Origin: JANQOH01 sp965242575
GTDB lineage: Bacteria > Pseudomonadota > Alphaproteobacteria > UBA7887
Length of the DNA stretch: 64,000 nt
Assembly (NCBI GenBank): GCA_965242575.1
Contig: OZ251461.1
Location: 3,328,458-3,392,457 of the forward strand
Direction of reading: 5' to 3'
In this document: piece by piece, positions 1-9,241 of the stretch
Numbering within the stretch: the first letter of the stretch is position 1
How the letters are laid out: each line of letters begins with the position of its first letter
Program-made: the position numbers and the translations under genes
The notes under the pieces: model-generated
The model's database searches: none
The model's input: the letters and a program-made list of their open reading frames with translations, nothing else
Told to the model about the DNA's origin: nothing

Positions 1-438
1 GGCCATCGCGAGCTGCTCCGTCTGGCGGTCGATGGTGTGCATGGAGTCGCGGCGCGGGTTGGCGTGCGGGTGCGAACAGCCGGCGGCGACGCCCGACCAC
101 TCCGGCCGCGCGCGGCGCGGGAAGAGGCGATAGTAGCGCGCGGTCCGGCGCGACGTCTGGAGGTCGTACACGCGGTCGAACCCGGCCCCCGCCAACCGCC
201 GGCGCAGCGCCCGCCAGGCGGGAAGCCGCCACCGCGCGGGCCGGTCGTCGGTCCACACTTCGTCGAACCACCCGCAGCGCCGCCCCGCCTCGGCGAAGGC
301 CGGCGCGGTGAGCAGGACGACATGCGCGCGCCGGTGGTGGGCGCGGATCGCCGCGAACGGCCCGGTCGCCATCGCCCAGTCGCCGAGCGCGCCGTGCTTG
401 ACGACGAGGATGCGCGCGGTGTCCGCCCCGATGGCCAT
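1..438 (-). CDS. Glycosyltransferase family 9 (heptosyltransferase-like), N-terminal part
   Basis: The 146 codons visible on the minus strand run off the left edge. The N-terminus reads MAIGADTARILVVKHGALGD, followed by WAMATGPFAAI and a strand with VVLLTAPAFAEA. This is the Rossmann start typical of ADP-heptose:LPS heptosyltransferases (GT9), including the KxGxxGD loop that binds the sugar nucleotide. The family adds sugars to the lipopolysaccharide core on the inner face of the inner membrane. The ATG at 438 is the first in-frame start and faces pckG across a 109-base divergent gap. The acceptor and exact donor cannot be told from this fragment. Confidence 0.8.
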   Translation of the reverse strand, partial: MAIGADTARILVVKHGALGDWAMATGPFAAIRAHHRRAHVVLLTAPAFAEAGRRCGWFDEVWTDDRPARWRLPAWRALRRRLAGAGFDRVYDLQTSRRTARYYRLFPRRARPEWSGVAAGCSHPHANPRRDSMHTIDRQTEQLAMA

Positions 439-490
439 GCGCCAGTATATCCCCGCCCGCGGCGGTCGCGCCGAAGCGCCGGCCGGGCCG

Positions 491-518
491 TTGACAGCGG
501 CGCGGGCGCGGCGATATG
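491..518 (+). promoter_or_regulatory. Possible sigma-70 promoter for pckG
   Basis: A perfect -35 hexamer TTGACA (491-496) is followed after 16 bases by GATATG (513-518), a weak -10. It lies 30 bases before the pckG ATG in the divergent gap. The -35 is convincing; the -10 is not. Confidence 0.35.
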
Positions 519-547
519 CCCGCGCCTTTCACCTTGCGGGGGCGGGG

Positions 548-2344
548 ATGGCGGTCGAACGGGCGGGCGCCGGCAACCGGGCGCTCGGCGCCTGGGTCGA
601 GGACATGGCGGCGCTCGCGCGCCCGGACTCGGTCCACTGGTGCGACGGCTCGCGCGCCGAATACGACCGCCTGTGCGCCGGGATGGCGGCGGCGGGAACG
701 CTCGTCCCGCTCGACCCGGTCAAGCGACCGGGCTGCTTCCTCGCCCGCTCCGACGCCGCCGACACGGCGCGCGTCGAGTCCCGCACCTTCGTCTGCGCGC
801 CGACCGCGGCGGAGGCCGGCCCCGACAACAATTGGGTGGACCCGGCGGCCATGCGCCGCAAGTTGCGCCGCCTGTTCGACGGCGCGATGCGCGGGCGGAC
901 GATGTTCGTCGTCCCCTTCGCCATGGGGCCGCTGGGCTCGCCCGCCGCGCGCTACGGCGTGCAGGTCACGGATTCGCCCTACGTCGCGGCGAGCATGAAG
1001 CTGATGACCCGCATGGGCGCGGCGGCGCTGGAGGCGCTGGGCGGCGGCGCCTTCGTGCCCTGCGCGCGCACTCTCGGCGCGCCGCTCGCTCCGGGCCAAG
1101 CGGACGTCCCCTGGCCGTGCAACGCCGAGAAATACATCGTCCACTTCCCCGCCGAGCGCGAGATCTGGTCCTACGGTTCGGGCTACGGCGGCAACGCCCT
1201 GCTCGGCAAGAAGTGCCTCGCGCTGCGCCTCGCCTCGACGATGGCGCGCGACGAGGGCTGGCTCGCCGAGCACATGTTGATCGTCGGCGTCGAACCCCCC
1301 GGCGGCCCCCGGACCTACATCGCCGCCGCCTTCCCCAGCGCCTGCGGCAAGACCAATCTGGCCATGCTCCGGCCGCCGCCGGCCTATGCGGGCTGGAAGG
1401 TGACGACGGTCGGCGACGACATCGCCTGGATCCGCCCCGGCCCCGACGGGCGGCTGCGCGCCGTCAACCCCGAGGCGGGCTTTTTCGGCGTCGTCCCCGG
1501 CACGTCGCGGGCGACCAATCCGAACGCCATGCGGACGATCGCGCGCGACACCATCTTCACCAACGTAGCCCTCGCCGAGGACGGCGACGTGTGGTGGGAG
1601 GGGCTCGACGGCCCCCCGCCCGAACGCCTGGTCGATTGGCGCGGCGAGGCGTGGACGCCGGAGAGCGGCCGCCCGGCGGCGCATCCCAACGCCCGTTTCG
1701 CCTGCTCCGCCGACCGCTGCCCGAGCGCCGACCCGGCGCGCGACGACCCCGAAGGCGTGCCCATCGACGCCTTCGTCTTCGGCGGGCGGATAAGCCACAC
1801 CTTCCCGCTGGTTTACGAGGCGCGCGACTGGGCGCACGGCGTCTATTCCGCCGCGACGATGGGTTCGGAGGCGACGGCGGCCGCGGTCGACCAGCCGGCG
1901 GTGCGCCGCGACCCGATGGCGATGCTGCCGTTCTGCGGCTACCACATGGCAGATTACTGGCGCCATTGGCTGGCGCTGGGTGGAAGCGTGACTGCGCCGC
2001 CGCGCATGTTCCGCGTCAATTGGTTCCGCAAGGACGCGGCGGGCCGCTTCCTGTGGCCAGGTTTCGGCGAGAACATGCGGGTGCTGGAATGGATCGCCGC
2101 CCGCGCCCGCGGCGGCGCGGCGGGCGGGGAGGACGGGGCGTTCGGTTTCTCGCCGCGCTACGACGACATGAATTGGCGCGGCCTCGACTACCCGCGCGAG
2201 GCGTTCGCGCGGCTGATGGCGACCGACGCCGAGGCGGTGCGCCGCGAGGCGGCGGACCAGCGCCGCCTGTTCGACCGCTACGGCGACCGCCTGCCGCCCC
2301 GCTTCGAGGAGGAGCGCCAAGCCCTCGCCGCGCGCGCGGGTTAA
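548..2344 (+). CDS. pckG: Phosphoenolpyruvate carboxykinase (GTP)
   Basis: This 598-residue protein has the usual length of GTP-dependent PEPCK, which interconverts oxaloacetate plus GTP with PEP, CO2 and GDP in the cytoplasm. Visible family marks are the PEP-binding stretch with GSGYGGNALLGKK (near 209-222), the kinase P-loop FPSACGKTN (near 262-270) and the metal/nucleotide region around GDDIAWI. An in-frame start exists at 308, but its translation is low-complexity Arg/Ala sequence that overlaps the divergent gene. The ATG at 548 follows a G-rich stretch (GCGGGGGCGGGG) and gives the family length. Its stop shares bases with that of the convergent gene at 2341. Most alphaproteobacteria carry the ATP-type enzyme, so the GTP type is mildly unusual. 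Confidence 0.95.
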   Translation: MAVERAGAGNRALGAWVEDMAALARPDSVHWCDGSRAEYDRLCAGMAAAGTLVPLDPVKRPGCFLARSDAADTARVESRTFVCAPTAAEAGPDNNWVDPAAMRRKLRRLFDGAMRGRTMFVVPFAMGPLGSPAARYGVQVTDSPYVAASMKLMTRMGAAALEALGGGAFVPCARTLGAPLAPGQADVPWPCNAEKYIVHFPAEREIWSYGSGYGGNALLGKKCLALRLASTMARDEGWLAEHMLIVGVEPPGGPRTYIAAAFPSACGKTNLAMLRPPPAYAGWKVTTVGDDIAWIRPGPDGRLRAVNPEAGFFGVVPGTSRATNPNAMRTIARDTIFTNVALAEDGDVWWEGLDGPPPERLVDWRGEAWTPESGRPAAHPNARFACSADRCPSADPARDDPEGVPIDAFVFGGRISHTFPLVYEARDWAHGVYSAATMGSEATAAAVDQPAVRRDPMAMLPFCGYHMADYWRHWLALGGSVTAPPRMFRVNWFRKDAAGRFLWPGFGENMRVLEWIAARARGGAAGGEDGAFGFSPRYDDMNWRGLDYPREAFARLMATDAEAVRREAADQRRLFDRYGDRLPPRFEEERQALAARAG

Positions 2345-3387
2345 CGACGACGCAACATGCGCGTCCCGATGCGGACGACCAGATACCCGAATATCTCACC
2401 GACCAGCACGATGAACCAGATAATTGCGCCGAACGCCTGTTTGCCCAAACGCAACGACACACGCAGCACACGGGACTTTCCGAGCACCTTTATGGCTTTC
2501 ACTGTCCGTTCCCACCCGGCGTGTTCCGTAATTTTCGCGAACCGAGCCACGTCGGACGGACTGTCGGCGTAACGCATCAAACGGAGCGTCCCGCCGATGT
2601 GCGATCCCGCGGCGATATGGAGTCGATCAATGGTTTTCATAGTCGAGAGAAGTTTTTGAAATGCGGCGGAATCCACAACCCTATCCCATCCGCGTCCACG
2701 ACGCCATATGAACTCAGGAATTTCCTTCCATTTTATGTTGAGCGCATCGATTTGCGCTCGCAAGGCCCTCATAAAGGGCTTCGTCAGTATCCTGGCGGAC
2801 AATGCAATGCGTATTAGCGCGGCCGTTGCCTTGGCCGGCGGGTTGACGGTAACGGTCGCCGCAATTCCCACGAAGGCCAAGCCGGCATTAATCGTATCGA
2901 TAGGTCTTCCAGCACTCCAATCTCGGAAGGCGCGCCACAACTCCCTGAGGTCGCCAAAGGGCGAAAGCTCCGGCAGCAACCAGCATTTAAAGAGCATAGC
3001 GCGATCCGGACAGCACTCTATATCGGAGGCGCACCGCAAACAATTGTCGAATATGTACTCGTTTTCCCTCGCTTCGGCCACCCGCGCCGCCATGTCCGGG
3101 TGAATATCTACGCGCGCGTCCGCGGCGATCTCCATGATTGAATCGATGGATTTCCAATCCCTCGGGCTTTCAGAAAGGGCGGCGTCCAACTCGCGATCGA
3201 CCCATGTTCGGTCTACTTCGCTCACGATCGCCCGGTCAAGATAAGAGGCTATTTCCTTATACTCGCGCTCGACCAAAAACGGAGCATAGGAAAGCAACGG
3301 AGCTACGGACGCACACAGCATCGCGAAAGTCGCGGCCGCGACGACCCACGACGCCGTGTCGACGACCGTTACGATTGTTTTGTTCAT
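2341..3387 (-). CDS. Unknown membrane protein with a cysteine cluster
   Basis: 348 residues, function not recognised. An N-terminal hydrophobic segment (about residues 10-35) is followed by a charged region. Next comes a cysteine cluster (CLRCASDIECC, with another Cys about ten residues on), then the segment LSPFGDLRELWRAF, a small-residue hydrophobic stretch, and a C-terminal membrane segment (AIIWFIVLVGEIFGYLVV) ending in Arg residues. The pattern of Cys cluster, 'GDL', Gly/Ala hydrophobic stretch and 'LGKSRVLRVSLRLGK' resembles a conserved proteobacterial hypothetical family; this is recalled, not searched. The coding sequence is visibly more A/T-rich than its neighbours, which suggests transfer. 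The ATG at 3387 starts a good membrane segment; further upstream the frame reads into rnd. Its stop overlaps that of pckG. Confidence 0.75.
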   Translation of the reverse strand: MNKTIVTVVDTASWVVAAATFAMLCASVAPLLSYAPFLVEREYKEIASYLDRAIVSEVDRTWVDRELDAALSESPRDWKSIDSIMEIAADARVDIHPDMAARVAEARENEYIFDNCLRCASDIECCPDRAMLFKCWLLPELSPFGDLRELWRAFRDWSAGRPIDTINAGLAFVGIAATVTVNPPAKATAALIRIALSARILTKPFMRALRAQIDALNIKWKEIPEFIWRRGRGWDRVVDSAAFQKLLSTMKTIDRLHIAAGSHIGGTLRLMRYADSPSDVARFAKITEHAGWERTVKAIKVLGKSRVLRVSLRLGKQAFGAIIWFIVLVGEIFGYLVVRIGTRMLRRR

Positions 3388-3442
3388 TACGAGTAAAATA
3401 CAAGAGAACAAGAAAGTCGACGATTCGGCATCATGCGTGGAT

Positions 3443-4606
3443 CTACCCCGCCTCCTCCAGCTCCACCAGCGCGAGGCGGCCGCCATCGCCGGTGAGGGCC
3501 AGGTCGCCGCGCAGCAGGGCGCGCGCGTCGTCGCCGAACAATTTGCGCCGCCAGCCATGCGAAGCCGCGATATCGGCCTCGGGGTCGGCGGCGAGGCGCT
3601 CCAGGTCGGCGACCGACGCGACCAGCCGGGTCGCAACCTCGTTCTCCTCGCAGCGCAGTTTGAGCAGCACCTTGAGCAACTCCACCGCCGGCCCGGCGCC
3701 GCGCGGGGCCGGCGGCGGCTTGACGACGCGCGGCAGGCCGTCCTCCGGCGCCGCCTTGCCGCGCGCCACCGCGGCCAGCAGCTCCTTGCCGAGCGCGCCC
3801 TTGACCATCCCCTTCGTCACCCCGCGCATGCGCTCCAGCTCCTCCGGCGAGGCGGGTTCGTGCGCGGCGACCTCCAGCAGCGACTCGTCGCGCAGCACCC
3901 GGTTGCGCGGCAGGTCGCGCTTCTGGGCGAAGCGCTCGCGCGCCGCCGCGACCTCGCGCAGCACGCCGAGAAAGCGCGGCTTGGCGGACCGCGTCTTGAC
4001 CCGCGTCCACGCGCGCTCCGGGTCCATGCGGTAGATCTCGGGGTCGGTCAGCGCCGCCAGCTCCTCGACCAGCCAGGCGCCGCGCCCGGTCTCGGCGAGC
4101 CGCGCGTCCAGGGTGCGGTAGATTCGGGGCAGGTGGATCACGTCGGCCAGCGCGTAGGCGGTCTGGCGGTCGGTGAGCGGGCGGGCCGCCCAATCGGTGA
4201 AGCGCGACGATTTGTCGATCTCCGCCCCGGCGACGCGGCGCGCCAGTTTGTCGTAGGCGACCGCCTCGCCGAAGCCGCACACCATCGCCGCGATCTGGGT
4301 GTCGAACAGCGGCGCCGGAACCCGGCCCGCCAGGTGGAAGAATATCTCGATGTCCTGCCGCCCGGCGTGGAGCACCTTGAGCGTCGACTCGTCGCCCAGC
4401 AGCTCCAGCAGCGGCGCGAGGTCCATGCCCGGCGCCAGCGGGTCCACCGCCCGCGCCGCGCCGTCCGGCCCGGCGAGCTGGACCAGGCACAGGCGCGGCC
4501 AATAGGTCTTCTCGCGGATGAACTCGGTGTCGAGGCAGAAGAAGGGTTCGGCGGCCAGCTCGCGGCACAGCGCCGCCAGCCCCTCGGTGTCGGCGACGAG
4601 GCTCAC
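3443..4606 (-). CDS. rnd: Ribonuclease D
   Basis: 387 residues, close to the 375 of E. coli RNase D. It is a DEDD-family 3'-5' exonuclease that trims tRNA and other structured RNA 3' ends. Exo I is LDTEF (D26, E28), Exo II HAGRQD (D85) and Exo III YALAD (Y151, D155), so the catalytic set is complete. A helical HRDC region follows in the C-terminal half (for example SPEELERMRGVTKGMV). The GTG start at 4606 overlaps the stop of the upstream gene as GTGA, so the two are translationally coupled. Confidence 0.93.
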   Translation of the reverse strand: MSLVADTEGLAALCRELAAEPFFCLDTEFIREKTYWPRLCLVQLAGPDGAARAVDPLAPGMDLAPLLELLGDESTLKVLHAGRQDIEIFFHLAGRVPAPLFDTQIAAMVCGFGEAVAYDKLARRVAGAEIDKSSRFTDWAARPLTDRQTAYALADVIHLPRIYRTLDARLAETGRGAWLVEELAALTDPEIYRMDPERAWTRVKTRSAKPRFLGVLREVAAARERFAQKRDLPRNRVLRDESLLEVAAHEPASPEELERMRGVTKGMVKGALGKELLAAVARGKAAPEDGLPRVVKPPPAPRGAGPAVELLKVLLKLRCEENEVATRLVASVADLERLAADPEADIAASHGWRRKLFGDDARALLRGDLALTGDGGRLALVELEEAG

Positions 4607-5592
4607 AGCGGCGCGACCCGGACCGGCGCGCGGCCTCCGCGCATCCGCAGCGGGTTGCGCAGCGGCCGCCCGAACGCCGGGACGTCGATCTCGAACACGT
4701 CGCCCTCCTGCGCCTCGACCCCGGCCGAATGGCTCAGCGCGCCGGCGCCGAGGAAGTGTACGTGGACGTCGCCCGGCCGGCGGAACCGGTCGTATTTGAA
4801 GTGGTGGTGCTCCAAATTGGCGATGGCGTGCGACATGTTGTCTTCGCCGCTCAGGAATTCGCCGCTCCACAGCGCCTTGCCGCCGCGCAGCACCCGCACC
4901 GTTCCCGTCACCGAAGCCGGCGGCGCGCCGAGGCGCAGTTCGGGGCCGAGCGCGCAGGGGCGCAGTTTGGAGTGGGCGAGCAGCAGGTAGTTCTCGCGCT
5001 CCAGCACGTGGTCCGAGAATTCGTTCGCCAGCGCGAAACCGAGGCGCCGCGGCGCCCCCTTGTCGTCGATGAGGTAGATCCCCGCCAGTTCGGCCTCCTC
5101 GCCGCCGTCCAGCGCGTGGGCGGGCCGGTCGAGCGGCGCGCCGCAGCCCACCGCGATATCGCCGTCGCCCTTCCAGAACCATTCCGCGATGGCTCCGACG
5201 CGGCCCTCCTCCGGCTTGCCGGCGTCGAGGCCGGCCTTGAACATCTCCATCGAGTCGGTGAGCGCGCCGCCGCCCGCCAGTTTGGCGTGCATTTCGTCGC
5301 GCGCCTCGGCGCCGCCGAGATGCGTGAGCCCGGTGCCGGTTATCAGGCAGTGGGCGGGGTCGGGGTGGTCGATGGGCGGCAGCGCCCGGCCCTCGGCGAG
5401 CGCCCGGTCGTAGGATTCGACGGCGCCTCCCAGGCGCGCCCGCGCCAGCGCCGCCAGCCCTTCGCCGCTCCGGGCCGCCTCGCGCGCAAGGTCGTACACG
5501 CGCTCCGCGCCGTCCACGAGCCTGAGCGAGTCGCCTTCGGGGACGCCGACCGCGCGCCGGCCCCCTTCGGCGGTGAATTGCACGAGATGCAT
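4603..5592 (-). CDS. Fumarylacetoacetate hydrolase-family protein (AraD1/GguC-like)
   Basis: 329 residues. The C-terminal two thirds carry the FAH fold: ITGTGLTHLG, then GEEAELAGIYLIDDKG with acidic metal ligands, NEFSDHVLERENYL and a terminal segment VFEIDVPAFGRPLRNPLR. The pattern fits the AraD1/GguC subgroup, associated with non-phosphorylative pentose acid breakdown, where such enzymes act on 2-keto-3-deoxy acids. No sugar transporter or dehydratase sits nearby, so the substrate is open. The ATG at 5592 has a good ribosome-binding site (GGAAGGAC). A start at 5649 would add Gly/Arg-rich sequence and is rejected. It overlaps rnd by four bases. Confidence 0.8.
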   Translation of the reverse strand: MHLVQFTAEGGRRAVGVPEGDSLRLVDGAERVYDLAREAARSGEGLAALARARLGGAVESYDRALAEGRALPPIDHPDPAHCLITGTGLTHLGGAEARDEMHAKLAGGGALTDSMEMFKAGLDAGKPEEGRVGAIAEWFWKGDGDIAVGCGAPLDRPAHALDGGEEAELAGIYLIDDKGAPRRLGFALANEFSDHVLERENYLLLAHSKLRPCALGPELRLGAPPASVTGTVRVLRGGKALWSGEFLSGEDNMSHAIANLEHHHFKYDRFRRPGDVHVHFLGAGALSHSAGVEAQEGDVFEIDVPAFGRPLRNPLRMRGGRAPVRVAPL

Positions 5593-5706
5593 GGCACCGT
5601 CCTTCCGCCCTCCGCGGCGGAGCATGAAGCCGCCGCCGCCGCGCGTCAACGCCGCGCTTGCCGGTCGGCGAAACCCCGGCCCGGCGGACAGGCGCGCGGG
5701 CGGAGA

Positions 5707-7176
5707 TTATCCCGTCCCGCCCCCCAACGTCCGCCGCAGCGCCGCGTTGACCGCCTTCGGGTCCGCCTTGCCGCCGGTCGCCTTCATGACCTGGCCGACG
5801 AAAAAGCCGAGCAGTTTCGCCTTCCCCGCGCGGTACGCCGCCGCCTGGTCCGGGTGCGCGGCGACGACGCGGTCGACCTCGGCGTCTATGGCGCCGGCGT
5901 CGGTCACTTGCCGCAAGCCGCGCGCCGCGGCGATCTCCGCCGGGTCGCCGCCGGTCGCGAACATGGCGTCGAACACCTCCCTGGCCATCCGCCGCGACAG
6001 CGCGCCCTCGGCGACCATGTCGAGCAGGCGGCCCAACGCCTCCGGCCCCACCGGCGAATCGCCGACGCCGCGCCCGGCGCGGTCCAGCGCGCCGGCGAGC
6101 TCGCCCGTCACCCAATGCGCCGCCTGGCGCGCGTCGCGGCCGCGGGCGGCGGCCTCGAAATACGCGGCGCGGTCCGAATCCCCGGCGAGGCGGCGCGCCT
6201 GGTCGGCGTCCAGCCCGTATTCGGCGCGGAAGCGCGCGGCGCGCGCGTCCGGAAGTTCGGGCAGCGATTCGGCGAGCCGGGCGATGCGCTCCTCCGAAAG
6301 GCGCAGCGGCGGCAGGTCCGGGTCGGGGAAGTAGCGGTAGTCGTGCGCGTCCTCCTTCGACCGCATGGGCCGGGTCTCGCCGGCGCCGGGGTCGAACAGG
6401 CGGGTCTCCTGCGCCACCGCGCCGCCGTCCTCCAGCAGCGCCGCCTGCCGCGCCGCCTCGAACGCCACGGCGCGGGCGAGGAAGCGCATCGAGTTCAGGT
6501 TCTTGATCTCGGCGCGGACGCCCAGCGGCGCGCCCGGGCGGCGCACCGAGACGTTGGCGTCGGCGCGCAGCGAACCCTGCTCCATGTTGCCGTCGCACGA
6601 CCCTACGGCGCGCAATATCGCGCGCAGCTTCGCCAGGAACGCCGCCGCCTCCTCGCCCGAACGCAGGTCGGGCTCGGTGACGATCTCCATCAGCGGAACG
6701 CCGGCGCGGTTGAGATCGACCCAGGTTTGCGCCGGATGACGGTCGTGGACGCTCTTGCCCGCGTCCTGCTCCAGGTGGATGCGGGTAATCCCCACCTCGC
6801 GCGCGCCGCCGCCGGGGAGCTCCAGCGTCACCGACCCGCGGCCGACGATGGGCCGCGTATATTGCGAAATCTGGTAGCCCTGCGGCAGGTCGGGGTAGAA
6901 GTAGTTCTTGCGGTCGAAGACGGATACGCGGGCGATCTCCGCGCCGAGCGCCAACCCGGTGCGGACGGCGTGGTCGATGACGGCGTCGTTGAGCACCGGC
7001 AGCATGCCCGGCATCGCCGCGTCGACGAGCGACACCTGCGCGTTGGGCGCCGCGCCGAACGCGCAGGGCGCGTCGGAGAACAGTTTCGATTCCACGGCGA
7101 CCTGCGCGTGGACCTCGAGGCCGACGACGACCTCCCAACCGCCCGCCCGGCCGGGCGGCGGCGCGGCGGCGCTCAC
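5707..7176 (-). CDS. gatB: Asp/Glu-tRNA amidotransferase subunit B
   Basis: 489 residues. GatB binds the misacylated tRNA and phosphorylates the Glu or Asp side chain in the GatCAB complex. The signature GLEVHAQV near the N-terminus, DRKNYFYPDLPQGYQISQ, the metal-site region and the C-terminal YqeY-like helical tail (GFFVGQVMKATGGKADPKAV) are all present. The GTG at 7176 overlaps the gatA stop as GTGA. It is last in the gatC-gatA-gatB operon. Organisms with GatCAB use it to make Gln-tRNA(Gln), Asn-tRNA(Asn) or both; glnS and asnS are not in view. Confidence 0.96.
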   Translation of the reverse strand: MSAAAPPPGRAGGWEVVVGLEVHAQVAVESKLFSDAPCAFGAAPNAQVSLVDAAMPGMLPVLNDAVIDHAVRTGLALGAEIARVSVFDRKNYFYPDLPQGYQISQYTRPIVGRGSVTLELPGGGAREVGITRIHLEQDAGKSVHDRHPAQTWVDLNRAGVPLMEIVTEPDLRSGEEAAAFLAKLRAILRAVGSCDGNMEQGSLRADANVSVRRPGAPLGVRAEIKNLNSMRFLARAVAFEAARQAALLEDGGAVAQETRLFDPGAGETRPMRSKEDAHDYRYFPDPDLPPLRLSEERIARLAESLPELPDARAARFRAEYGLDADQARRLAGDSDRAAYFEAAARGRDARQAAHWVTGELAGALDRAGRGVGDSPVGPEALGRLLDMVAEGALSRRMAREVFDAMFATGGDPAEIAAARGLRQVTDAGAIDAEVDRVVAAHPDQAAAYRAGKAKLLGFFVGQVMKATGGKADPKAVNAALRRTLGGGTG

Positions 7177-8651
7177 GCCGCCCCCGCCAGATCGAATTGC
7201 GGCGCCGCGTCGAACCCCGCCGCCTCCTCCAGCGCCTGCGCGCCGCGCAACACCGTCTCCTCGTCGAACGGCCGCCCGACCAGTTGCAGGCCGAGCGGCG
7301 GCCCGTCGCCGGAAAGCCCGGCGGGAACCGAGATCGCCGGCAGGCCGGCGAGGCTCGAAGGCACGGTGAACACGTCGTTGAGATACATCGCCACCGGGTC
7401 GTCCATGCGCTCGCCCACCGGGAAGGCCGGGAACGGGCAGGTCGGAGTCAGGACCAGGTCGACGTCCGCGAAGGCGCGCGCGAAATCCCGCGCGATCAAC
7501 GCCCGGACCTTCTGCGCCCGCAGGTAATAGGCGTCGTAATAGCCGGCGGAGAGCGCGTAGGCGCCGATCATGACGCGGCGGCGGACCTCGGCGCCGAAGC
7601 CCGCGCCGCGCGTGCGCTCGTACTGGTCGATGAGATCCTCGCCCTCCACCCGCAGCCCGTAACGGACGCCGTCGTACCGCGCCAGGTTCGACGACGCCTC
7701 CGCCGGCGCGATGATGTAATAGGCCGGCAGCGCGTATTCGGTGTGCGGCAGGGATACGCCGCGGACCTCCGCCCCCGCCGCGCGAAGCCAGTCGGCGCCG
7801 CGGCGCCATAGCGCGTCGATCTCGTTGGACATGCCGTCGAGGCGGTATTCCGCCGGGACTCCCACCTTCAGCCCGCCGACGCCGCCGGCCAGCGCCGCCT
7901 CGTAATCGGGGACGGGGCGGTCGGCCGAGGTCGAATCGCGCGCGTCGTGGCCGGCCATCGCGCCGAGGGCGATGGCGGCGTCGCGCACCGTCCGGGCGAG
8001 CGGCCCGGCCTGGTCGAGCGAACTGGCGAAGGCGACGATCCCCCAGCGCGAGCAGCGCCCGTAGGTGGGCTTGAGGCCGACGACGCCGCAAAACGCCGCG
8101 GGCTGGCGGATCGACCCGCCCGTATCGGTGCCGAGCGCGAGCGGGACGGCGCGCGCGGCCACCAGCGCCGCCGACCCGCCGGACGACCCGCCGGGGACGA
8201 GGGGCCGGTCGTCGCCCCGGCGGCGCCACGGGTTCAGCGCCGGTCCGTGGCGGCTGGTCATCGTCGACGATCCCATGGCGAATTCGTCCAGGTTCGCCTT
8301 GCCGCACAGGATCGCGCCGGCGTCGCGGAGCTTCGCCGTCACCGTCGATTCGTAGGGCGGGACGAAGCCGTCGAGGATGCGCGACGCGGCGCCGGTGGCG
8401 ATACCTTCGGTGCAGAACAGGTCCTTGGCCGCCATGGGGATTCCGTCGAGCGGCCGCGCCGCGCCGCGCGCCCGCCGGGCGTCGGCGGCGGCGGCCTGTT
8501 CGCGCGCCCGCTCCGCGGTGACGGCGACGTAGGCGTTGAGCGGGCGGGCGGCCTCGGCGGCGGCGATATGCGCCTCCGCGAGCTCCGCCGCCGACACGGC
8601 GCCGGAGGCGAGCGCGTCGCGCATGTCGGCGAGGGTGGCGCCGACGGTCAT
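7173..8651 (-). CDS. gatA: Asp/Glu-tRNA amidotransferase subunit A
   Basis: 492 residues of the amidase-signature family, the glutaminase subunit that supplies ammonia to GatB. The Ser-cisSer-Lys triad is visible: K76 in AAKDLF, S156 in GGSSGG and S180 in TGGSIR. The C-terminal half contains the Gln-binding region (GAYALSAGYYDAYYLRAQ). The start ATG overlaps the gatC stop as ATGA. Confidence 0.97.
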   Translation of the reverse strand: MTVGATLADMRDALASGAVSAAELAEAHIAAAEAARPLNAYVAVTAERAREQAAAADARRARGAARPLDGIPMAAKDLFCTEGIATGAASRILDGFVPPYESTVTAKLRDAGAILCGKANLDEFAMGSSTMTSRHGPALNPWRRRGDDRPLVPGGSSGGSAALVAARAVPLALGTDTGGSIRQPAAFCGVVGLKPTYGRCSRWGIVAFASSLDQAGPLARTVRDAAIALGAMAGHDARDSTSADRPVPDYEAALAGGVGGLKVGVPAEYRLDGMSNEIDALWRRGADWLRAAGAEVRGVSLPHTEYALPAYYIIAPAEASSNLARYDGVRYGLRVEGEDLIDQYERTRGAGFGAEVRRRVMIGAYALSAGYYDAYYLRAQKVRALIARDFARAFADVDLVLTPTCPFPAFPVGERMDDPVAMYLNDVFTVPSSLAGLPAISVPAGLSGDGPPLGLQLVGRPFDEETVLRGAQALEEAAGFDAAPQFDLAGAA

Positions 8652-8935
8652 TCGACGGCCTTCGGGACGACGAAATGGCCCTCGGCGGCCTCCGGCGCGT
8701 TGGCGAGGATGCGCTCCGCCCCCGCGCCTTCCGCCGCCCTGTCGGCGCGCGCCGGCGCCGCCGCGCCGCCGGCGCCGGCCATCGGCTCCACGCCCGCGAC
8801 GTCGACCTCGTCCAGCTTCTCGATCCAGCCGAGGATCGCCGACAGCTCGGCGGCCAGGACGTCGAGGTCTTCCTCCGGGATGCGGATCCGCGCCAGCCGG
8901 GCGATCCGCCGCGCCTCCGCCCTATCGAGCGCCAA
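8648..8935 (-). CDS. gatC: Asp/Glu-tRNA amidotransferase subunit C
   Basis: 95 residues, the small stabilising subunit of GatCAB. It reads ARLARIRIPEEDLDVLAAEL, then the typical ILGWIEKLDEVDVAGVEPM and the C-terminal NAPEAAEGHFVVPKAVE. The start is TTG at 8935, supported by a strong purine-rich site (GGGGGAAGGG) just upstream. No in-frame ATG would keep the conserved N-terminal helix. An Ala-rich stretch replaces the usual linker. Confidence 0.94.
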   Translation of the reverse strand: MALDRAEARRIARLARIRIPEEDLDVLAAELSAILGWIEKLDEVDVAGVEPMAGAGGAAAPARADRAAEGAGAERILANAPEAAEGHFVVPKAVE

Positions 8936-9241
8936 CGCCGCCCTTCCCCCGGAAAGGCGCGCGGGCGTTCGGCCCGTCCCCCGCCCGGCTCCGCGCCGGT
9001 CCCGACGTCTCGCACGTTTTCGGGCGCATCGGCGACCTGCCTCGATATGGCGTTGTTGGGCAAGGACTTGTACCGGGGCAAGGGGGGGGGCCCCGATGCG
9101 AATGGAGCGTAGCGCGGCGTCCGGCGCCTTTCAAGCGGTTTCGGGGCGGGCGACCGCCTTATCGAACCGCCCGGAGTCGGGCGGCCCGTCTCCGTCCGGG
9201 AAAAGTCGAAACGGCGCGTCGCCCGGGTCCGGGGCCGCGGG

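Noticed and set aside
37..2817. A 926-codon plus-strand frame over pckG
   Set aside because: It is an Arg/Gly/Pro-rich shadow frame of pckG, common in such GC-rich DNA. Many similar long frames (for example 3443-7138 beyond rnd, 5707-9582 beyond gatB, 11379-16583, 37443-42625 outside leuS) were discarded for the same reason.
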